Part shown: positions 13,549 through 22,190 of the stretch, in pieces | How the letters are laid out: every line of letters starts with the position of its first letter | Numbering within the stretch: position 1 is the first letter of the stretch | NCBI GenBank assembly: GCA_024239075.1 | Contig: JANBVI010000021.1 | Location: 1-42,059 of the forward strand | Length of the DNA: 42,059 bases | Origin: Fischerella sp. CENA71 | GTDB taxonomy: Bacteria; Cyanobacteriota; Cyanobacteriia; Cyanobacteriales; Nostocaceae | Reading direction: 5' to 3' | Translations under genes and position numbers: made by a program | Notes under the pieces: generated by a model | What the model was told of the DNA's origin: nothing | The model's input: only the letters and a program-made list of their open reading frames with translations | Databases searched by the model: none

Positions 13549-14934
13549 TTATTCTTTTTTCTCCTCTTTCTCCTCTTTCTCCTCATCTCCTAACATTTTC
13601 AACAATTTCCTCGCTACTAAAATACCAACAACTCCAGCACCTACTAATTCCACCGCTTGTACAACTTTTTTGCCTACATTGTTGGGGTCGAGATGGTGAT
13701 GAAATATCTCTTCATCTAGCCATTCTGTAGTGGCTTTAAAGTCATGAATTGGGGTCGGTAATAGTGTTAAATAAGTACCTTGACGAATTAAATGAGCGGG
13801 TTCACCTGCAACTTCAAAAACATTGAATAAATTAGCAGCAGCATCATTTAATCCCAACTTTAAAAGAGTTCCCCGGATGTTAACCGTCTTTTGTTTGGGT
13901 TCTTCTCCTAGAGCAAGTGCCTTCAAATTTTGAGCGATATTTGCTCCTTGTTGATAAGCTACTTGAGCTGTAGGTGGTAGTGAATTATCCTGAACTGCTG
14001 CACAATCACCACCTGCAAATACTTCTGGAAAGTCGAGTAGTTGCATGGTAGAAGTGACTAGGGGACGGTGATGACGATCGCGATGTTCTTTAGGAATTGG
14101 TAACTCTTGAATCAAGGGATGGGTGGAAGTGCCAGCTGTCCAGATTGTGGTATGTGTTGCTAATGAATTAATCTGCTCGTGGTGCTTATATTCAACTGAG
14201 TTGAAATGAACAGCAGTAGCTTCGGCTTCTACAATCATCTCTATTGATACAGCGCGTTTTTTCAATTCTTGTTCGGCAATTTCACGTAATGGATCGTTAA
14301 TATCGCCATCAATAATTTTTTCCCCATGATTGAGTAAAATCACCCGAATTTCTGCTGAATTACCTCCTAAAGCGCTATACCAATGTGGTAGAAAATCAGC
14401 TAAAGTCGCTGCCATTTCCACACCAGAAGCACCACCACCAACTACAACTACTGTTAACAGTTTTCGGCGTTGTTCTACATCTTCGGTTTGGATGGCTTTT
14501 TGTAAACAGTCGCGTAAATGTCGGTCAAGTGCGATCGCATCTGCTTGTGTCCAGAAAGGTAGAGCATATTCTTTGGCTCCCTCGACTTGATGATAGCTAG
14601 TAACACTACCTAAAGCTAATACTAAATTGCTGTATTTGTAGGAATTTCCCGAAGCTAATTTGACTTCGTGTTGATGTAGGTCTATCGATTGCACCGTATC
14701 TTGAACAAAGATGACACCGCTACCTTGAAGTAATTCCGAAAAACGCGGTACTACTTGAAAGCTATCCATTTCGCCATCGAAATATTCATACAGTAAAGGC
14801 TTAAAGCAAAATCGCTCATTCTTATCAATCAAAATTACAGAGCGGGGATAATGTTCATGAGCCAGGTGTAAGGCTGTAAATAGTCCGGTAAAACCACCGC
14901 CGACAATCACAGTTTGATAAACTGGGCTGTTCAT
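13549..14934 (-). CDS. Type II NADH dehydrogenase (NDH-2)
   Basis: The 461-residue flavoprotein should pass electrons from NAD(P)H to quinone at the membrane without pumping protons. VIVGGGFTGLFTALHLA at about residues 9-25 binds FAD, CFKPLLYEYFDGEM matches the quinone-side motif of NDH-2, and VVVVGGGASGVEMAATLAD at about 163-181 binds the nicotinamide nucleotide. VFAGGDCAAV holds the second FAD contact. The hydrophobic C-terminal segment (VELVGAGVVGILVARKLL) may anchor it. The acidic/basic tail EEKEEKEEKKE is encoded by a 9-bp tandem repeat. AGGAG supports the start. It lies downstream of the terminal oxidase genes on the same strand. Confidence 0.87.
   Translation of the reverse strand: MNSPVYQTVIVGGGFTGLFTALHLAHEHYPRSVILIDKNERFCFKPLLYEYFDGEMDSFQVVPRFSELLQGSGVIFVQDTVQSIDLHQHEVKLASGNSYKYSNLVLALGSVTSYHQVEGAKEYALPFWTQADAIALDRHLRDCLQKAIQTEDVEQRRKLLTVVVVGGGASGVEMAATLADFLPHWYSALGGNSAEIRVILLNHGEKIIDGDINDPLREIAEQELKKRAVSIEMIVEAEATAVHFNSVEYKHHEQINSLATHTTIWTAGTSTHPLIQELPIPKEHRDRHHRPLVTSTMQLLDFPEVFAGGDCAAVQDNSLPPTAQVAYQQGANIAQNLKALALGEEPKQKTVNIRGTLLKLGLNDAAANLFNVFEVAGEPAHLIRQGTYLTLLPTPIHDFKATTEWLDEEIFHHHLDPNNVGKKVVQAVELVGAGVVGILVARKLLKMLGDEEKEEKEEKKE
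13560..13586. repeat. 9-bp tandem repeat, three copies
   Basis: TCTCCTCTT occurs twice (13560-13568 and 13569-13577), followed by TCTCCTCAT. The array encodes the repeated Glu-Glu-Lys tail of the NADH dehydrogenase, so copy-number change would lengthen or shorten the tail without a frameshift. Confidence 0.7.
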
Positions 14935-15008
14935 AAAATGATTTCTCCTAAATCCTTATATCCCTTTTCCAGATATCGGAAAAAGATTAAACAGTAATGA
15001 ATTTTTTG

Positions 15009-15254
15009 CTATACAAATAAAAAGAAAGCTATTAAAATAGCACTGAGAATAACCGCAAACAAAATAGCATATTCAACTCTGCGGCTAAAAATCCCAATAG
15101 CAATAAACACAATCACCGCTAGAACAGTAATAGCTACATATTGTTCTTTTTGTAAACCACGTGCAATTAGTGAATCTTGACCTGGTGGTGGAGCTTCCCG
15201 AATTCTATTTGAGGAATTATTTTTTGTTGGTAATTCTTGAGTTAAGAATCTCAT
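15009..15254 (-). CDS. Small two-TM protein of the oxidase cluster
   Basis: The 81-residue protein has a polar, proline-containing N-terminus followed by two membrane segments (about residues 39-55 and 60-80). It sits 38 nt downstream of the subunit III gene on the same strand. Its size and position recall the small subunit IV of bacterial heme-copper oxidases, but it carries no diagnostic motif, so that identity is a guess from context. Confidence 0.55.
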   Translation of the reverse strand: MRFLTQELPTKNNSSNRIREAPPPGQDSLIARGLQKEQYVAITVLAVIVFIAIGIFSRRVEYAILFAVILSAILIAFFLFV

Positions 15255-15292
15255 AATTTATTTGTAAAGTAGATTTTATTGTTGAAAAAATT

Positions 15293-15961
15293 TTATGCTT
15301 GCCAAAGGTAGAGAAGTGAAAATAAAAAGACCCAAATTATATCAACAAAGTGCCAAAACAATGTAGTAGCACTCACACCAAAATGACCTTTGTCGTAATT
15401 ACCTGGAATAAATGAACGAACAAGCATAGTTATCTGGAGAATCACACCAGCAAGAACGTGCAAACCGTGGAAACCTGTTAATACATAAAATGTTGAACCA
15501 ACTAGTCCTGTGCTTAATTTAAAATCCAATTTACTCCATTCAATTCCTTGACCAATTAAGAAGTAAGTTCCCATTACAATTGTCATCAACCAAAGCCAGC
15601 GAAATTTCATTAATCTGCCATGCTGGAGAGCATTTTCTGCTGGTTGAATGACAAAACTGCTTGAAAGTAAAACAATCGTATTAATAATCACCAGAGTAGA
15701 CAATTCCGGCCCCGAAACACCAGGTGGAAGCCAATTTCCCGAATGTGTCAATCGCAAGCCAACGTATGTGAAGATAAAACTCAAAAAGACTATGCTTTCT
15801 GACAGCAGGAATACGGTAAACCCAAAAATTGCTTTGCCATGATGATCTTCAGCGCGTCCACCCCGACTTGGCAGGAAACGCTTGAGCCAATTCGGTAGGT
15901 ATTTCCGCCACTTTTCAAAACGGATAGGACTTTCATCTATATAAATGGTGCGACGATTCAT
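15293..15961 (-). CDS. ctaE: Heme-copper oxidase subunit III
   Basis: The 222-residue membrane protein has about five helices and family motifs such as GKAIFGFTVFLLSESIVFLS, FYVLTGFHGLHVLAGVI and the ending LFWHFVDIIWVFLFSLLYLW. Subunit III has no metal centre and stabilises the catalytic subunits. It follows subunit I after 35 nt on the same strand, completing the usual II-I-III order. Confidence 0.92.
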   Translation of the reverse strand: MNRRTIYIDESPIRFEKWRKYLPNWLKRFLPSRGGRAEDHHGKAIFGFTVFLLSESIVFLSFIFTYVGLRLTHSGNWLPPGVSGPELSTLVIINTIVLLSSSFVIQPAENALQHGRLMKFRWLWLMTIVMGTYFLIGQGIEWSKLDFKLSTGLVGSTFYVLTGFHGLHVLAGVILQITMLVRSFIPGNYDKGHFGVSATTLFWHFVDIIWVFLFSLLYLWQA

Positions 15962-15996
15962 AATTCAAATACAGCAGGGAACAGGTTTTATGGCGA

Positions 15997-17691
15997 TCAT
16001 CTCTCCCATATTTCTCTACGCCTCTCTTCGTCTGACTCTGTAGGTTCTATGACTGAATATTTGGGATCGCCATAATCGTAGGGGGGTCTTTTCACAACTG
16101 GAATCTCTTCAAAGTTATTGCGTGGTGGTGGTGAGGTGGTTGTCCATTCCAGTCCAGTAGCGTGCCAAGGGTTGTTGACTGCTCTCTGTCCGTATAGACA
16201 GGAACCCACCATATTGGCAATAAAAGGCAATATAGATACTCCCAGCAAGAAGCCACCTAGACTAGCGATGACATTCCATCCTTGATAGCGTGGGTCATAG
16301 GAGGAAATGCGGCGTACCATTCCCTGTAAACCTAGTGGCAGCATGGGGAAGAAAGTCAGGTTAGCACCGATAAAAGTTAACCAGAAATGCAATTTACCCC
16401 AGCCTTCAGCGTACATTCGTCCGGTAATCTTCGGAAACCAAAAGTAAATGGCAGCAAAGATTGCCATCGTGATGGTGTTAAAGACAATGTAGTGGAAGTG
16501 TCCCACTATAAAGTAGGTATTGTGGACGTGAAGATCAAACGGTACTGCTGCCAGCATCACACCAGTGACACCGCCAAGTAGAAACATGGCCGCACCTCCC
16601 ATAGCAAACAGCATGGGTGTCTCCAAGTGCAGCTTACTTTTCCACACTGTAGCCGTCCAGCCAAATGCCTTAACACCAGTCGGTACAGCCACCAACATTG
16701 ATGTCACCATAAATAACATCCGCATCCAGCCAGGGGTAGCACTGGTGAACATATGATGTACCCAAACGAAGATGCTGACAAAAGCGATACCTAAAGAGGC
16801 AATAGCTAACGACCGATAACCAAACAGGGGGTTACGGGAAAAGGCAGGTAGAACCTCCGCAAAAATACCGAAAGCTGGTAGCGCCATAATATAAACTGCG
16901 GGGTGGGAGTAGAACCAGAATAAATGCTGGTAAATAATCGGGTCGCCATTTTCTAAGGGTTTGAAGAATTGCGTCCCAAAACTGAGATCGAATAGTAGCA
17001 GTATCAATGCACCTGTTAGGGAAGGCAAATTAACCAGCTGCAATAACTGGGCGCTGAGAACTGACCAAACAAACACAGGCATTCGGAAAAATGTCATCCC
17101 TGGCGCACGCATCCAAAAGATGGTAGTCACAAAGTTAACCGCCCCCATAATAGACGAAATGCCAATCAGGACTATACTGACAATCCAAATAAATTCACCG
17201 TTAATCGGCTGACCGGGAGGAACTTGCAAACTAATTGGTGGATATGACCACCAGCCGGACTGCGCTGTACCATTGGGTAGCAAGAAGCTAGATATTAATA
17301 AAATCCCGCTGGGTGGAATAATCCAGAAAGAGATGGCGTTGAGCAAGGGAAATGCCATATCCCGCGCTCCAATCATTAGCGGCACTAAGTAGTTAGAGAT
17401 ACCTGCATTGAATGGGATAATCCATAAAAAAATCATGATTGTCCCGTGCAAGGTGAACAAGCCGTTGTACAAGGGACGATCGAGTACATTTGATTGAGGG
17501 GTAATCAGTTCGGCGCGGATGAGCATCGCCAACAGTCCGCCAATCAAGAAGAAAATGAAAGTCGTCACCATGTACTGAACGCCGATTACTTTATGGTCGG
17601 TGCTGAAGTTGAAGTATCGTCGCCAGTTATTCTCCGACTCGTTTTTAGGCTCTCTATCTTCGGTTATATTTTCACTCAAATCATGTGTCAT
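15997..17691 (-). CDS. ctaD: Terminal oxidase subunit I, A2 type
   Basis: The 564-residue catalytic subunit reduces O2. Heme and CuB ligands are visible: His82 (LFTLHGTIMIF), His263 and cross-linked Tyr267 in FYSHPAVY, His312 and His313 (VWVHHMFTS), and His398 and His400 (IVGHFHYIVF). Helix VI reads YSHPAV rather than GHPEV, so the D-channel glutamate is missing and a tyrosine takes its place, the published mark of A2-type oxidases. Lys341 of the K channel is present (VPTGVKAFGW). The start overlaps the end of subunit II by 11 nt. With a CuA-less partner, a quinol oxidase is the best reading. Confidence 0.93.
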   Translation of the reverse strand: MTHDLSENITEDREPKNESENNWRRYFNFSTDHKVIGVQYMVTTFIFFLIGGLLAMLIRAELITPQSNVLDRPLYNGLFTLHGTIMIFLWIIPFNAGISNYLVPLMIGARDMAFPLLNAISFWIIPPSGILLISSFLLPNGTAQSGWWSYPPISLQVPPGQPINGEFIWIVSIVLIGISSIMGAVNFVTTIFWMRAPGMTFFRMPVFVWSVLSAQLLQLVNLPSLTGALILLLFDLSFGTQFFKPLENGDPIIYQHLFWFYSHPAVYIMALPAFGIFAEVLPAFSRNPLFGYRSLAIASLGIAFVSIFVWVHHMFTSATPGWMRMLFMVTSMLVAVPTGVKAFGWTATVWKSKLHLETPMLFAMGGAAMFLLGGVTGVMLAAVPFDLHVHNTYFIVGHFHYIVFNTITMAIFAAIYFWFPKITGRMYAEGWGKLHFWLTFIGANLTFFPMLPLGLQGMVRRISSYDPRYQGWNVIASLGGFLLGVSILPFIANMVGSCLYGQRAVNNPWHATGLEWTTTSPPPRNNFEEIPVVKRPPYDYGDPKYSVIEPTESDEERRREIWER

Positions 17692-18601
17692 TCATTACTT
17701 TCCTTTCATTGGCGATCGCTCTTTGCTCAGGTGCAACAGTGTACCAGTTGCTCTTAAAGAATGTTTTTGGCGGTTGGGTATACTCAGCAACAGCCTGATT
17801 TTTAATGCTTGTTGGTTCGTGTTGGGCTTGACTAAGCCACTGGTTATATTGCTCAAGGGATTCAATGTATACATTGGCATCCAACAAAGCAAAGTAAGTA
17901 CCGCTAAATAAAGCATCTTTGAGCTTGTATTCGCCCATGCGAGTGGGTGTAACTACCAGGTCAATGTTGCGTCCAGGGACAATATACTGCTGTAAGCGGA
18001 ACTCAGGGACGTAAAAACTGTGGAGTACGTCTTTGGCGTGCAGATTCAGACGAGTCCGAAGATTTACGGGCAGGTGTAATTCATTACTCGTAACATTATT
18101 TGGATAGCGGAAAGACCAATCCCACTGCTTGACGAAAACCTCAATAGTTTCCGCAGCCGGTTTAGGTTTGTCATCGCTGGCTACGGCATAGGCTGGTTCT
18201 GATTCTAAAGGTGTATGCAAATGTACGATTTGCCGCAAACCCAGAACATCTAATTGCTGATAGATATTGAAGCCTTGGAAAGCAATCCACAAAACTAGTA
18301 CGGTTGGAGTCGCCGTCCATAAAAATTCTAGTCTTAGATCACCTCTAGATGGGTGTCCCTCGCTGTAGTCATTTGTAGGTGCGCGAAAGAAAATTACTGA
18401 GTACACCATCATGCCCACAAGCCCAAGAATAATAAACGCGCCAATTGAAGTTAAGAAGCTAAACAAACTATCTACCTTTTGCGCTTCTGCTGTAGCTTCA
18501 GGTGGCATCCAAGAATACGCCTGCTGTCCAATGCAATGGCTGACGACGAGCAGCACTGCAATATAACCAGCTATTAGTAAATATTCTAAAAATCTCAACA
18601 T
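17681..18601 (-). CDS. ctaC: Terminal oxidase subunit II lacking CuA (ARTO type)
   Basis: The 306-residue protein has two N-terminal helices (about residues 5-25 and 47-72) and a C-terminal cupredoxin domain. The first ligand region DVLHSFYVPEFRLQQ is kept, but the region that should read C-x3-C-x3-H-x2-M is LKDALFSGTYFALL, with Asp, Ser, Phe and Leu at the ligand places. CuA therefore cannot form as in cytochrome c oxidases. This matches the alternative respiratory terminal oxidase of cyanobacteria, thought to take electrons from quinol. From memory, a comparable operon in Anabaena (called cox3) is heterocyst-specific. It overlaps ctaD. Confidence 0.92.
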   Translation of the reverse strand: MLRFLEYLLIAGYIAVLLVVSHCIGQQAYSWMPPEATAEAQKVDSLFSFLTSIGAFIILGLVGMMVYSVIFFRAPTNDYSEGHPSRGDLRLEFLWTATPTVLVLWIAFQGFNIYQQLDVLGLRQIVHLHTPLESEPAYAVASDDKPKPAAETIEVFVKQWDWSFRYPNNVTSNELHLPVNLRTRLNLHAKDVLHSFYVPEFRLQQYIVPGRNIDLVVTPTRMGEYKLKDALFSGTYFALLDANVYIESLEQYNQWLSQAQHEPTSIKNQAVAEYTQPPKTFFKSNWYTVAPEQRAIANERKVMNDT

Positions 18602-18621
18602 AAACTTAGAATGCTTCTCAT

Positions 18622-19227
18622 TTATTTGGGTAGTAAGTTTGGGTTTGCGCCTTCTTGAACTAACTTAGCCGCCGTAACGTGAATGCCAAACTCCTCTCCT
18701 AATTGTGCTCCTAAAGTTCCGTGGACATACAAAATGCCTAGCATTGCCAGACCTACTAACAAGTAACCCCATTGCACCTGTCTAGATTCATTCTTGCGCC
18801 AGTGGTAGCGTTGTAAACCTCTCCACACGGTCATAGCGACGATGATCCCCAATAGCAAAACACCACCCAAACCATGCAAAAGCATTGTCCAAGAAGCATT
18901 TAACCCCCAATCACTTTTTTGATTAATTGGTGGGTTTGCCAGTAGTAGCTCGAAAAAACCAAATGCGACGGTGAAAAATGTGATAACAGCTGCCCCTAGC
19001 AGGTTGTACCAGCCAACATCAAAGAAGCCAGAACGGATGGCAGTCAGACCCAAAATTTTGAAGATTGGTCTTTCGATGGGAAAAATAGCTGCTGCTATGT
19101 CAAAAAAAATACCAATTATAAATAAACCTAATGTCAGATGCACTAACTGCGGATGCATAGGAATTTCGTAGGGTAGTCCGTTAGCGCCTAATCTTAATCC
19201 TAAAGAGTCAATTAGTTGCGAGTTCAT
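18622..19227 (-). CDS. DUF2231 membrane protein (second of pair)
   Basis: This 201-residue protein has about four membrane helices and the DUF2231 start HPQLVHLTLGLFIIGIFFDI at about residues 25-44. Other intramembrane histidines follow (LLHGLGGVLLLG, YVHGTLGAQ and FGIHVTAAK), all candidates for heme ligation. The biochemical role of DUF2231 is not established. Its position directly before subunit II, on the same strand with a 20-nt gap, makes a role in the oxidase pathway likely. It overlaps its paralogue upstream by four bases. Confidence 0.8.
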   Translation of the reverse strand: MNSQLIDSLGLRLGANGLPYEIPMHPQLVHLTLGLFIIGIFFDIAAAIFPIERPIFKILGLTAIRSGFFDVGWYNLLGAAVITFFTVAFGFFELLLANPPINQKSDWGLNASWTMLLHGLGGVLLLGIIVAMTVWRGLQRYHWRKNESRQVQWGYLLVGLAMLGILYVHGTLGAQLGEEFGIHVTAAKLVQEGANPNLLPK

Positions 19228-19718
19228 AGCGAAACTCCCTGCTTCATGGCCTCAACGACAGGCTCAACGTGCAAACCGTATACCCAAAACAACTTGCTTC
19301 CTAAATAAACTTGCAAGAACACTAGGCAAATTAAAAAGGTGGCAACACCCAGGTAAGCAGGCGGAACTTTGAGGGGGTTGCGATCGCGAATCACAAACCG
19401 CCAAGCTGTAATAGCGGCAACGATCGCTCCCAGTGACCAACCTATGAGTGTGTGAAAATATAGTGTTGGCTGGACTGCTGGATACACTTGCGCCAGCCCT
19501 GCTTCAAACTGCCCAAAAATGATAGCGATAAAAATTGCGATCGCCGCAACAAACATATTCCAGAAACTAACTTCAAACAAACGTGCATTGCGTGTGAAAT
19601 AACCTACTACGTCGCAAAAGAATGAGAAAAACACCATCGCAATTACGAAATGGACAACTATCGGGTGTATGGGGTCGGGGTATGGCAGATTTTGGCTATT
19701 GAGAGTCAGAGCGAACAT
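19224..19718 (-). CDS. DUF2231 membrane protein (first of pair)
   Basis: The 164-residue protein has four helices and the same pattern as its neighbour: HPIVVHFVIAMVFFSFFCDV at about residues 18-37, FHTLIGWSLGAI and WVYGLHVEPVV. The paired histidines in helices 1, 3 and 4 recall small b-type cytochromes. AGGAG precedes the ATG by 7 nt. It heads the operon (two DUF2231 genes, then ctaC, ctaD, ctaE), so the promoter should lie just upstream of 19718. Confidence 0.8.
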   Translation of the reverse strand: MFALTLNSQNLPYPDPIHPIVVHFVIAMVFFSFFCDVVGYFTRNARLFEVSFWNMFVAAIAIFIAIIFGQFEAGLAQVYPAVQPTLYFHTLIGWSLGAIVAAITAWRFVIRDRNPLKVPPAYLGVATFLICLVFLQVYLGSKLFWVYGLHVEPVVEAMKQGVSL

Positions 19719-19928
19719 CGCTTTCTCCTGGCGATCGCTAGATGCTGTAATAGTAAATTATTGAGTTTTAACTTTTAAAATTGCTCTCCACAAAAGTATT
19801 CTTAGTAACTCTTACCTAACAAATAGAACAAAAAATACTATCGTAAGGGTGATTTAGAGCCTAAATAATTTATTGAGTTTTGTTAACAAATCATTTAAAT
19901 TTTAAAAAATATAAATATAAAAAATCTC

Positions 19929-19990
19929 ATGAAATCTATTTTCCATGTGGAAAATTAAGTGCTGCTACCTTGATTTTTTCATGATTTCAT
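19929..19990. promoter_or_regulatory. Nested inverted repeats upstream of the oxidase operon
   Basis: ATTTTCCA-TG-TGGAAAAT (19938-19955) is a perfect inverted repeat, and ATGAAATC (19929-19936) is matched by GATTTCAT (19983-19990) around it. The rest of 19719-20244 is AT-rich and holds no gene. No canonical NtcA box was found. The repeats could be operators or a transcript structure serving the divergent oxidase and SDR genes. Confidence 0.35.
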
Positions 19991-20244
19991 ACAACTATGA
20001 AAATTAGATGAAATTTTTCTAGCTCTTAGGATAGAAATATTGATTACTCCAATAGCTGGAGGCGATCGCCACTGCAAACTTCTAAAGTAATGTCAGAATC
20101 AAAGCAATTGTTGTCAAAAATTAAATACATACTTATGTATTTTCTTGCACATATTTAGCAATTTACTTAGTAATGATTGTTAACCTAAGTTATCAAATCT
20201 TGAGTTGTATAAATAGCTAACAAGAAAAAAGTAATATAAAGCGT

Positions 20245-20274
20245 CATTATTCGACATTATTCGACATTAGTGAC
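20245..20274 (+). promoter_or_regulatory. 10-bp tandem repeat in the SDR promoter
   Basis: CATTATTCGA occurs twice in tandem (20245-20254 and 20255-20264) and is followed by the related CATTAGTGAC. The one-turn spacing and position 32 nt before the SDR start suggest a regulator binding site or a site of copy-number variation. Confidence 0.4.
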
Positions 20275-20306
20275 ACTAAAGCTCTAAATAAATTTAAGGA
20301 AACATT

Positions 20307-21119
20307 ATGAGCTATTCCCCTTACCTGCTCAAAAGTCAAAAAGCACTTGTAACTGGTGCTAGTTCTGGCATTGGTGAAGCTATAGCTCGTTATCTAGCTT
20401 CATGTGGTGCAGCAGTAGCTATTAACTATCACTCCCAAGCCCAAGAAGCCCAAAAAATTGTCGATGATATTGAAGCCAATAATGGTGAAGCTTTTGCCAT
20501 TCAAGCTGATGTCAGCCAGGAAGAACAAGTAAAGGCGATGTTTAAACAAACACTCCAGCAATTTGGAACTATTGACATATTAGTAAACAACGCAGGACTA
20601 CAAAAAGACTCACCTTTTGTAGATATGACCCTCGACCAATGGAATACGGTGATTGGAGTAAATCTCACAGGACAATTCTTGTGTGCTAGGGAAGCGGCAA
20701 AAGAGTTTTTGCGTCGAGGTGTGCAACCTCAAATCTCTTGTGCCGCAGGCAAAATTATTTGCATCAGTTCAGTGCATGAGGTGATTCCTTGGGCGGGTCA
20801 TGTTAATTATGCTGCTAGTAAGGGTGGTATTCATATGATGATGCAAAGCATCGCCCAAGAACTAGCTCCCCATAAAATCCGTGTTAATAGTATTGCCCCT
20901 GGTGCGATTAAAACTCCCATTAATCAATCAGCATGGGATACCCCGCAAGCCGAAGCGAAGTTACTCCAACTAATTCCAGCAAAACGAGTCGGCGATGTAG
21001 AAGATATTGCCAAAGCAGCAGTGTGGCTGGCTTCTGATGATTCTGATTATGTCAACGGTACAACCCTGTTTGTAGATGGTGGCATGACTTTGTATCCCGG
21101 TTTTGCGGAGAACGGTTGA
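20307..21119 (+). CDS. SDR family oxidoreductase, glucose 1-dehydrogenase-like
   Basis: The 270-residue short-chain dehydrogenase has TGASSGIG (residues 16-23) for the cofactor, NNAG (94-97), and the catalytic Ser154/155, Tyr168 and Lys172 in ISSVHEVIPWAGHVNYAASK. The ending VNGTTLFVDGGMTLYPGF is typical of glucose 1-dehydrogenases, which make gluconolactone from glucose. An insertion around residues 138-147 (VQPQISCAAG) is common in this cyanobacterial group. AAGGAAA 5 nt ahead supports the start. It is followed by the tail of a glycan-debranching gene, suggesting that the two once formed an operon. Confidence 0.88.
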   Translation: MSYSPYLLKSQKALVTGASSGIGEAIARYLASCGAAVAINYHSQAQEAQKIVDDIEANNGEAFAIQADVSQEEQVKAMFKQTLQQFGTIDILVNNAGLQKDSPFVDMTLDQWNTVIGVNLTGQFLCAREAAKEFLRRGVQPQISCAAGKIICISSVHEVIPWAGHVNYAASKGGIHMMMQSIAQELAPHKIRVNSIAPGAIKTPINQSAWDTPQAEAKLLQLIPAKRVGDVEDIAKAAVWLASDDSDYVNGTTLFVDGGMTLYPGFAENG

Positions 21120-21122
21120 GGT

Positions 21123-21284
21123 GTGGGGAGAACAAGTCTACCAGAGTGTCTGCCAGATTTAGAACTGACAAATCTAAGTGTAGGAGACGCTAATGTATCA
21201 CTGCGTTTTTGGTGTGAGGGAGAACAAACCCACTGGAAAGTTACCCATCTTGATGGCGAATTACAAGTGCTGAGTATTGAGTAA
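21123..21284 (+). pseudogene. C-terminal remnant of glycogen-debranching-type enzyme
   Basis: Starting 3 nt after the SDR stop, the frame reads LPECLPDLELTNLSVGDANV and continues SLRFWCEGEQTHWKVTHLDG to a stop at 21282-21284. This resembles the C-terminal beta domain of bacterial amylo-alpha-1,6-glucosidases. The catalytic domain and start are absent, so most of the gene was deleted. Confidence 0.55.
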
Positions 21285-21290
21285 AAATCC

Positions 21291-21326
21291 TAGTCCCCAG
21301 TACCCAATCCCCAATCCCTAATCCCT
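21291..21326. repeat. CCCCAATCCC-type dispersed repeat
   Basis: TAGTCCCCAGTACCCAATCC continues as CCAATCCCTAATCCCT, a degenerate 8-10 bp tandem of a kind common between genes in Nostoc-like genomes. It separates two gene remnants. Confidence 0.6.
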
Positions 21327-21327
21327 C

Positions 21328-21653
21328 ATGGCAACTGATTCATCTAAAAAACAATTTTTGCGGCGATCGATGCTAACTTAGCGATCGCTATCACTAAATT
21401 TATCGCCGCTTTCATTACCAATAGTTCAGCGATGATATCTGAGGGTATTCATTCACAGCCTGTGCTTTGGGAGTCAGTAGTGAATTTCCGCTCTTCTCAC
21501 TCTTTGTTTCAAAAATGGACAACGCTAAATTTGACCCAAAAAACCTTAGCTAATCAAGTAGAAAAGGTAGGAAATCAACTACAAAGCCAAGAATTTAAAG
21601 TTCCGAGATTGCAGAGATTACACCGGGCGATACAGTTGCCATATTTGGTTTAA
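21328..21653 (+). pseudogene. Broken CDF cation efflux gene
   Basis: The ATG at 21328 opens MATDSSKKQFL, the usual start of a cyanobacterial CDF transporter, but stops after 17 codons. One frame over, the coding continues as ANLAIAITKFIAAFITNSSA and MISEGIHS, matching the first and second helices of the family, then changes into unrelated sequence up to 21653. A frameshift plus a recombination junction near 21457 explain this. The end overlaps the ssuE gene on the other strand. Confidence 0.6.
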
Positions 21654-22190
21654 ATTCTGGGAATGATTTACTGCTTGAACAAACTCATTAAGAACATCTT
21701 TTAATCTTTGCTCAATTTCCTCATCAAGTTGCACGTCACCATCTGCTTGGACTTGAATTTGCTTATCTATTGCGTAGACAGTACTCAAAATATGACGTCC
21801 GCCTAACTCAGCTAATACAGGTTTCAAGGCATACTCTACTGACAACAAATGTCCTATTGTTCCACCTGTAGCCAGTGGTAATATAACTTTGCTTGTCAAA
21901 GCTTTCTGTGGTAATAAATCGAGAAATGCTTTGAGGACACCTGTGTATGCTGCTTTATAAATTGGAGTAGAAATAATTACGCCGCTTGCTTTTGCCAATA
22001 ATGCTTTCGGTTGTTCTAACGCTGGACTATCGTAACGTCCAAATACTAAATCTTCAGCTGGTAAATCCCGCACAGAAATAATGTCTGTTTGCAAACCTTG
22101 CTGTGACAGAAACTTGGCAGCATATTCTAAAAGTGCGTAAGTTCTTGAAGGATGGGAGGGGCTGCCAGCGATCGCTAAAATATGAGTCAT
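21618..22190 (-). CDS. ssuE: NADPH-dependent FMN reductase
   Basis: The 190-residue flavodoxin-like protein starts with ILAIAGSPSHPSRTYALLEY, where GSPSHPSRT binds the FMN phosphate. It has IISTPIYKAAYTGVLKAFLD (about residues 72-91) and LPLATGGTIGHLLSVEYALK (about 104-123), both typical of SsuE. It supplies reduced FMN to the monooxygenase SsuD, whose gene lies 139 bp upstream on the same strand. The product is cytoplasmic. Confidence 0.9.
   Translation of the reverse strand: MTHILAIAGSPSHPSRTYALLEYAAKFLSQQGLQTDIISVRDLPAEDLVFGRYDSPALEQPKALLAKASGVIISTPIYKAAYTGVLKAFLDLLPQKALTSKVILPLATGGTIGHLLSVEYALKPVLAELGGRHILSTVYAIDKQIQVQADGDVQLDEEIEQRLKDVLNEFVQAVNHSQNLNQIWQLYRPV

Noticed and set aside
19719-20306. 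NtcA-controlled promoter for the oxidase operon
   Set aside because: No GTA-N8-TAC sequence was found at a suitable place, although heterocyst regulation remains possible by other means.
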